From Polaromonas sp. (GTDB lineage Bacteria > Pseudomonadota > Gammaproteobacteria > Burkholderiales > Burkholderiaceae_C), in the NCBI RefSeq assembly GCF_012927455.1, contig NZ_JABBPE010000021.1, positions 62,001-126,000 on the forward strand: DNA of 64,000 nt, read 5' to 3'. Below are positions 59,289 through 64,000 of this stretch, one piece after another; the stretch's first letter is position 1; each line of letters opens with the position of its first letter. Under the pieces are notes generated by a model. The model saw nothing but the letters and a program-made list of their open reading frames with translations. It was not told where the DNA came from and did not search any database. Both the position numbers and the translations under genes were made by a program.

Positions 59289-60698
59289 ATGTCTGCGTTC
59301 CTCACCCGAAGCCTGTCGAGGCAGTTCCTGATCGCCAGCTTTCCCGTTTTGCTGATTGGCATGCTGTTGATCGGTTTCTGGGTGGCGACGCAAATCACCA
59401 ATAGCGTGGCCCATCGCATCGGTGGCATGACGGGCATGTATGTGGACAGCTTTATTGCCCCGCATATTCAAAGCCTGGCCACGGCTGATGATCTGAGTGC
59501 CAAGGAACGTGCGGCACTGGACCAGCTGTTCATTGATACCCCACTCGGCGAAAAAATTGCCTCCCTCAAGATATGGCGTCGTGATGGACGCGTTCTGTAC
59601 AGCAACAACAAGGCTTTGATTGGCCGCATGTTTCCGATAGACGAGGGGCTCAAGGTGGCCCTGGCGGGCGATGTGCATTCGGAGATGAGCGATCTGAAGA
59701 GTGTCGAAAATGAGTTCGAGAGGGGCAAGTGGTCGCAGCTGATCGAGACTTATGTACCGCTTCGTGCCGACGGTACCGGAACCGTCATTGCGGCAGCGGA
59801 GTTTTACCACTCGACAGATCAGTTGGCGCTGGAGTCGCGGGCCGCGCAACTGAAAAGCTGGTTGATGCTGATCACCACGGTGGCTGTCATGTACCTGTTG
59901 TTGTTTGCGTTGGTGCGCCGGGGTAGCAAAACCATCGTCGAGCAGCAAGGCGAACTGAACGACAAGGTCACACAGCTCACGGCACTGGTCACTCAAAACG
60001 ACCAGCTTCATGACAAGGTGCGCCGTGCCGCCGCCCGCACCGCGGCGCTCAATGAGGTTTTTTTACGCCGCATTTCCGCCGACCTGCATGACGGACCGGG
60101 CCAGGACATGGGTTTGGCGCTGATGCAATTTGAGTCGATTGGCGAAACCTGCATGGTGTGTCCCGGCATCAGTCACGGGCCGCTTTCAGGCACCGAAGAG
60201 TTCCGGGTGATTCGCGCATCGCTGCAATCGGCAATGGCTGACTTGCGCGCCATTTCAGCCGGCTTGCAGCTGCCGGAGATAGACAAGCTGTCCATACGCG
60301 AGATTGCAGAGCGAGCGATTCGAGACTATGAGCGAAAAACTGGCGCCACGGTCGCACTTAATACCGTGAATGGACAGGCGCCCGCTTCGCTTTCGGTCAA
60401 GATTACCTTGTACCGATTGCTGCAGGAGTCACTGACGAACGGATTTCGCCACGCGAACGGCTCGGAGCAGCATGTAGAAGCCAAGGCTGAAGACGGTCGA
60501 TTGATTGTTGAGGTGAGTGACCGCGGCACCGGTTTTAATCCCGCAGCGATTGTTCCGGAAGGTCATTTGGGTCTGTTGGGAATGCGCGAGCGCGTCGAGA
60601 TTCTGGGGGGCTCCTTCGATTTGCAAAGTACAGTCGGGCAGGGCACCACGATTCGCGTGGCGCTGCCGCTGGTGGTCCCCGGGCTGGAGCAGGAGTAA
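59289..60698 (+). CDS. NarX/UhpB-type sensor histidine kinase
   Basis: The 469-residue kinase starts at ATG 59289 with AGGA about 8 bases before. The amino part has a membrane helix (residues about 14-34: IASFPVLLIGMLLIGFWVA), a roughly 160-residue periplasmic sensor region and a second helix near residues 195-215 (LMLITTVAVMYLLLFALV). A coiled linker leads to the HisKA_3 box RRISADLHDGPGQDMGLALM, where the phosphorylated histidine is expected. The HATPase region shows ITLYRLLQESLTNGFRHANG (N box), VEVSDRGTGF and GHLGLLGMRERVEILGG. Three bases separate it from the regulator gene. The signal is unknown. Confidence 0.93.
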   Translation: MSAFLTRSLSRQFLIASFPVLLIGMLLIGFWVATQITNSVAHRIGGMTGMYVDSFIAPHIQSLATADDLSAKERAALDQLFIDTPLGEKIASLKIWRRDGRVLYSNNKALIGRMFPIDEGLKVALAGDVHSEMSDLKSVENEFERGKWSQLIETYVPLRADGTGTVIAAAEFYHSTDQLALESRAAQLKSWLMLITTVAVMYLLLFALVRRGSKTIVEQQGELNDKVTQLTALVTQNDQLHDKVRRAAARTAALNEVFLRRISADLHDGPGQDMGLALMQFESIGETCMVCPGISHGPLSGTEEFRVIRASLQSAMADLRAISAGLQLPEIDKLSIREIAERAIRDYERKTGATVALNTVNGQAPASLSVKITLYRLLQESLTNGFRHANGSEQHVEAKAEDGRLIVEVSDRGTGFNPAAIVPEGHLGLLGMRERVEILGGSFDLQSTVGQGTTIRVALPLVVPGLEQE

Positions 60699-60701
60699 GA
60701 A

Positions 60702-61352
60702 ATGACTGAGGCGATTCGTGTTCTCGTGGTGGATGACCACCCGCTGTTCCGGCAGGGTGTGGTGCAAGCACTCGGTGCCGAGCCGGATTTGAAGATTGTG
60801 GGCGAAGCCGCTTCGGGCGAGGAGGCTTTAACGCTGGCCTGTGCGTTGCTGCCCGACGTTGTCTTGCTTGACATCAGCATGCCCGGATGGGGTGGACTGA
60901 TTACGGCTGAAAAAATCACGACTGCTTGCCCGGCCACGGTGATCGTCATGCTTACCGTGTCTGAAGACAAGGATAAGCTGCTGGCCGCATTCAAGGCCGG
61001 GGCGCGCGCTTACGTGCTCAAGGGCGTGGCAGCGCGAGAACTGGCCAATGTACTGCGCTCGGCCGTCGCCGGCGAGGTGTATGTGACGCCGTCGCTCGCG
61101 TCGGAGATGCTGGTGTCGTTGACGCGCGGCCAGGCACCGGATCCGCTGCAGGAATTGACCGACCGGGAGCGGGAGATTTTGAGTCTGATAGGTAACGGCT
61201 TGACCAATCGCGAAATCGGCGAGCGCATTTTTCTGTCGGAAAAAACCATCAAGCACTATGTCACCAACATCTTGCAAAAGTTACAGGTGCGCAGTCGGGT
61301 AGAGGCAGCATTGCTCGCGGCCCAGCGCGCTGCGCCTATCACCGGCAGGTAA
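60702..61352 (+). CDS. NarL/FixJ-family response regulator
   Basis: This 216-residue protein has a receiver domain with VLVVDDHPLFRQG and the phosphorylation aspartate in VVLLDISMPGWGG (near residue 57), then VIVMLTVSEDKDKLLAAF and the conserved lysine in GARAYVLKGV. A LuxR-type helix-turn-helix ends it: LTDREREILSLIGNGLTNRE, then SEKTIKHYVTNILQKLQVRS. It is the cognate partner of the upstream kinase by position. A likely target is the divergent repeat-protein gene. Confidence 0.95.
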   Translation: MTEAIRVLVVDDHPLFRQGVVQALGAEPDLKIVGEAASGEEALTLACALLPDVVLLDISMPGWGGLITAEKITTACPATVIVMLTVSEDKDKLLAAFKAGARAYVLKGVAARELANVLRSAVAGEVYVTPSLASEMLVSLTRGQAPDPLQELTDREREILSLIGNGLTNREIGERIFLSEKTIKHYVTNILQKLQVRSRVEAALLAAQRAAPITGR

Positions 61353-61464
61353 GGCACAACCACTCCTGTCCGAGCCGGTTGCGCCGATTGACCGGGCAGT
61401 TCCATGAACTGACGGTGCCGTACTGGATCCCGGCTGCAGGGCTTTCCGTTTTTGACGGGTTCGG

Positions 61465-61573
61465 TACAATAGTGGCTGTCCTGAGGAGCGTTGCAACCCA
61501 CAACATGTGGTCTAGGCTCAGGATTTTCTTTTGCAACCACGCTCACCCGCATGTGCCTTTGGCGTCGGGTGAG
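61465..61573 (+). promoter_or_regulatory. SAH riboswitch with promoter, upstream of ahcY
   Basis: A -10 box TACAAT (61465-61470) would start RNA near 61478, exactly at the aptamer. The aptamer shows CCTGAG (61480-61485) pairing with CTCAGG (61517-61522), GAGCG (61486-61490) with CGCTC (61540-61544), and the two GCAAC runs (61493, 61533) typical of SAH riboswitches. CTCACCCG (61542-61549), which overlaps the aptamer's 3' arm, can instead pair with CGGGTGAG (61566-61573), giving a simple switching platform. SAH binding would raise expression of SAH hydrolase. Confidence 0.88.
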
Positions 61574-61655
61574 TGAAATCAATCCACTCCCTTTCGACTT
61601 GACGGCGCTGCCTGTGGCTATTTTGCCCTGTTGACTTTTGATTTTGGAGATACCC

Positions 61656-63092
61656 ATGAACGCCGTATTGAAACCTGTCCATAGCACCGACTGCATCATT
61701 GCTGATCCCTCGCTGGCCGCCTGGGGGCGCAAAGAGCTGAAAATTGCCGAAACCGAAATGCCTGGCCTGATGGCGATTCGCCAGGAATTCGCCAAAGTTC
61801 AGCCGCTCAAGGGCGCGCGCATCACCGGCTCGCTACACATGACGATCCAGACCGGGGTGTTGATTGAAACCCTGCAGGCCTTGGGCGCCGACGTGCGCTG
61901 GGCCTCGTGCAACATTTTTTCGACGCAAGACCACGCCGCCGCCGCCATTGCAGCCGAAGGTACGCCGGTGTTCGCCATCAAGGGCGAAACCTTGGCCGAT
62001 TACTGGGACTACACCCACCGCATCTTCGAATTCAGCGGCGCAAAAGGAACACCCGAAGAAGGCCCGAACATGATCCTGGATGACGGCGGCGATGCCACGC
62101 TGCTGATGCACCTGGGCACGCAGGCCGAAACCGACGCCAGTCTGATCTCGAAGCCTGGTAGCGAAGAAGAAATTTGCCTGTTCAACGCCATCAAGGCCAA
62201 GCTGGCGCAAGACGGCAGCTGGTACAGCCGCCGCCTGAAAAACATTGTCGGCGTGACCGAGGAAACCACCACCGGCGTGCTGCGCCTCAATGAAATGGCG
62301 GTCAAAGGCACGCTGGCCCTGCGCGCCATCAACGTGAACGATTCGGTGACCAAGTCCAAGTTCGACAACTTGTACGGCTGCCGCGAATCGCTGGTCGATG
62401 CGATCAAGCGCGCCACTGACGTGATGATTGCCGGCAAGGTCGCCTGCGTCGCCGGCTACGGCGATGTCGGCAAAGGTTCTGCCCAGGCGCTGCGCGCATT
62501 GAGCGCCCAGGTATGGGTCACCGAGATCGACCCGATCAATGCGCTGCAGGCCGCGATGGAAGGCTACAAGGTCGTGACCATGGAATACGCCGCCGACAAG
62601 TGCGATATTTTTGTGTCCGCCACAGGCAACAAAAACGTCATCAGCTACGCGCACATGGAGGCCATGAAAGACCAGGCCATCGTCTGCAACATCGGTCACT
62701 TCGACAATGAAATTGACGTGGTTTCGCTTGAAAAGTGCAAGTGGGAAGAGATCAAGCCGCAGGTCGACCATGTGATCTTTCCGGACGGCAAGCGCATCAT
62801 CTTGTTGGCCAAGGGCCGCCTGGTGAACCTGGGTTGCGGCACCGGCCACCCTAGCTTCGTGATGTCGTCCAGCTTTGCCAACCAGACGATTGCGCAGATT
62901 GAGCTGTTCACCAAGCAGGCTGATTACGAAGTCGGCAAAGTTTATGTGCTGCCCAAGCACCTCGATGAAAAAGTGGCACGTTTGCACCTGAAGAAAGTTG
63001 GCGCGATGCTGACCGAACTGAGCGACGAGCAGGCGGCCTACATTGGCGTGTCCAAGGCGGGTCCTTACAAAGCCAACACTTACCGTTATTGA
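61656..63092 (+). CDS. ahcY: S-adenosylhomocysteine hydrolase
   Basis: The 478-residue enzyme starts at ATG 61656 with GGAG 7-10 bases before (an upstream TTG in frame is less likely). It splits SAH to adenosine and homocysteine using bound NAD. Visible features: [20 protein letters not shown] near the start, [36 protein letters not shown], the NAD loop [19 protein letters not shown] and the conserved end [10 protein letters not shown]. It has the roughly 40-residue insertion of bacterial enzymes near residue 150. Its expression should be switched by the SAH riboswitch just upstream. Confidence 0.98.
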   Translation: MNAVLKPVHSTDCIIADPSLAAWGRKELKIAETEMPGLMAIRQEFAKVQPLKGARITGSLHMTIQTGVLIETLQALGADVRWASCNIFSTQDHAAAAIAAEGTPVFAIKGETLADYWDYTHRIFEFSGAKGTPEEGPNMILDDGGDATLLMHLGTQAETDASLISKPGSEEEICLFNAIKAKLAQDGSWYSRRLKNIVGVTEETTTGVLRLNEMAVKGTLALRAINVNDSVTKSKFDNLYGCRESLVDAIKRATDVMIAGKVACVAGYGDVGKGSAQALRALSAQVWVTEIDPINALQAAMEGYKVVTMEYAADKCDIFVSATGNKNVISYAHMEAMKDQAIVCNIGHFDNEIDVVSLEKCKWEEIKPQVDHVIFPDGKRIILLAKGRLVNLGCGTGHPSFVMSSSFANQTIAQIELFTKQADYEVGKVYVLPKHLDEKVARLHLKKVGAMLTELSDEQAAYIGVSKAGPYKANTYRY

Positions 63093-63099
63093 GTTTTGC

Positions 63100-63132
63100 C
63101 TTGCTCTTTCCCCACCGAGGGGAAAGAGCAAG
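63100..63132 (+). terminator. Perfect 14-bp hairpin after ahcY
   Basis: CTTGCTCTTTCCCC and GGGGAAAGAGCAAG form a perfect 14-bp stem around the loop ACCGA, 8 bases after the ahcY stop. No T run follows, so it could be a weak terminator, an RNA-stabilising hairpin, or both. Confidence 0.55.
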
Positions 63133-63194
63133 ATGTAAAGCGTGCCTGATATGCCTGATTTAGAGGCTGGCAAATTTATTAAGAGACTGCTTTC

Positions 63195-64000
63195 ATGCGC
63201 GCTGACTTATTTTTGGTTGAACACGGCTTTGCCACCACCCGCTCGCAGGCGCAGCGCCTGATTGCTTCGGGCGCGCAGTGGCGAGTGGAGGAGGGCGCCT
63301 GGAAGAAGGTGGCCAAGAATGGTGACGAGGTGCCTGACGCAGCCGAGTTGCAATTGCTCGATACCAGCGAAGCCAAATACATTTCGCGCGGTGGCCTGAA
63401 GCTCGAAGGAGCTTTGACCAGTAGCGGCCTGCAGGTGAAGGATTTGCGTTGCCTTGATATTGGCCAGTCGACTGGCGGCTTTACCGACTGCCTACTGCAG
63501 CACGGCGCGGCGCAGGTGGTAGGCGTGGACGTGGGCCATGGCCAGTTGCATGACAGTCTACGCATTGATCCGCGCGTCGTGTGCATTGAAGGCGTCAATG
63601 CGCGCTCGCTCAGCGCCGATGATCTGGTCGAACATTACCGCCGTGCCCTGCATGCCGGGGACGATATGGATGATCAATTCGACGAGGACGCAGAAGTCGA
63701 CGACGCCGACAATAAACTCGAATTTAAGCCGGTATTTGATTTCCTGACAGGGGATCTGTCTTTCATTTCCCTGACGCTGGTGCTGCCCGCCGTGGTGCGC
63801 TTGCTCAAGGCTGATGGCCACCTGTTGATGCTGGTCAAGCCGCAGTTCGAGCTGCAGCCCGGTCAGGTCGGCAAGGGCGGCATTGTGCGTGATGCCGCAC
63901 TCTTCGAATCCATTGAAAAGCGCTTGCGCGAGTGTTGCACCGGGCTGGGGCTGCAGGTGTTGGCGTGGCTGGAGTCGCCGATCGCCGGCGGCGATGGCAA
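63195..64000 (+). CDS. tlyA: TlyA-family rRNA 2'-O-methyltransferase/hemolysin-like protein (3' end missing)
   Basis: The frame from ATG 63195 is open to the window end (268 residues). The amino S4-like RNA-binding domain reads MRADLFLVEHGFATTRSQAQ. YISRGGLKLEGAL is the linker that joins it to a FtsJ-type methyltransferase fold with the SAM loop LDIGQSTGGFTDCLLQHGA and VDVGHGQLH. LTGDLSFISLTL and LVKPQFELQPGQVGKGG are the later conserved motifs. A non-family acidic insertion of about 28 residues (DDMDDQFDEDAEVDDADNK in its core) lies before VFDFLTGD. TlyA methylates rRNA 2'-hydroxyls in some bacteria. The gene follows ahcY. Confidence 0.92.
   Translation, partial: MRADLFLVEHGFATTRSQAQRLIASGAQWRVEEGAWKKVAKNGDEVPDAAELQLLDTSEAKYISRGGLKLEGALTSSGLQVKDLRCLDIGQSTGGFTDCLLQHGAAQVVGVDVGHGQLHDSLRIDPRVVCIEGVNARSLSADDLVEHYRRALHAGDDMDDQFDEDAEVDDADNKLEFKPVFDFLTGDLSFISLTLVLPAVVRLLKADGHLLMLVKPQFELQPGQVGKGGIVRDAALFESIEKRLRECCTGLGLQVLAWLESPIAGGDG

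Overview
The window looks like a chromosomal segment of a GC-rich betaproteobacterium of the order Burkholderiales, most likely family Comamonadaceae (Polaromonas/Rhodoferax-like). The taxonomic call is inference. It rests on a double-length UvrA, a RibB protein with a degraded RibA-like half, an S-adenosylhomocysteine (SAH) riboswitch before ahcY, a type IV minor pilin cluster, and two families of dispersed GC-rich palindromic repeats. No tRNA, rRNA, CRISPR array or intact insertion sequence was seen. || Layout. 1-6272 (+): end of an iron-uptake operon (NIS siderophore synthetase, MFS exporter, TonB-dependent receptor, PepSY membrane protein). 6315-9644 (-): gluQ, an FAD oxidoreductase and a LysR regulator. 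9752-12509 (+): two pirins, DoxX and a flavodoxin-like protein, a redox-stress group. 12527-13855 (-): egtB. 13942-14180 (-): remnant of a rhodanese-type tRNA hydroxylase. 14213-17761 (+): dnaE. 17839-34837 (-): a 17-kb co-oriented block read in the order glyA, nrdR, fimT-pilV-pilW-pilX-pilY1-pilE, ribD-ribE-ribBA-ribH, nusB, an aminotransferase, ybgC, tolQ-tolR-tolA. 35164-36081 (-): lytic transglycosylase. 36834-44101 (+): two very long envelope or coiled proteins (DUF748, DUF349). 44100-46720: a gene graveyard with remnants of a truncated globin, HipA, XseAB, a transposase and a branched-chain amino-acid binding protein. 46927-52925 (+): giant uvrA. 53001-58393: a surface lipoprotein, a Bug-type solute-binding protein, a DUF4399 protein and a HAD phosphatase. 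58555-61352: a secreted protein made of five 25-residue repeats, divergent from a histidine kinase/response regulator pair. 61479-63092: SAH riboswitch and ahcY. 63195-64000: tlyA, cut by the window end. || The strongest cross-cutting signal is the two repeat families. Family A (about 48 bp, eight clear copies) and family B (70-210 bp, four copies) sit both between genes and inside coding sequences, where they are read in frame. They add extra peptide segments to GluQ, the DUF748 protein (twice), a HAD phosphatase, UvrA and possibly YbgC. Other items worth attention are a 26-codon leader ORF followed by competing hairpins and a strong terminator ahead of the DUF748 gene, the uniform repeat protein beside a two-component system, a Fur-box-like palindrome at a convergent gene junction, and an acidic insertion in TlyA.
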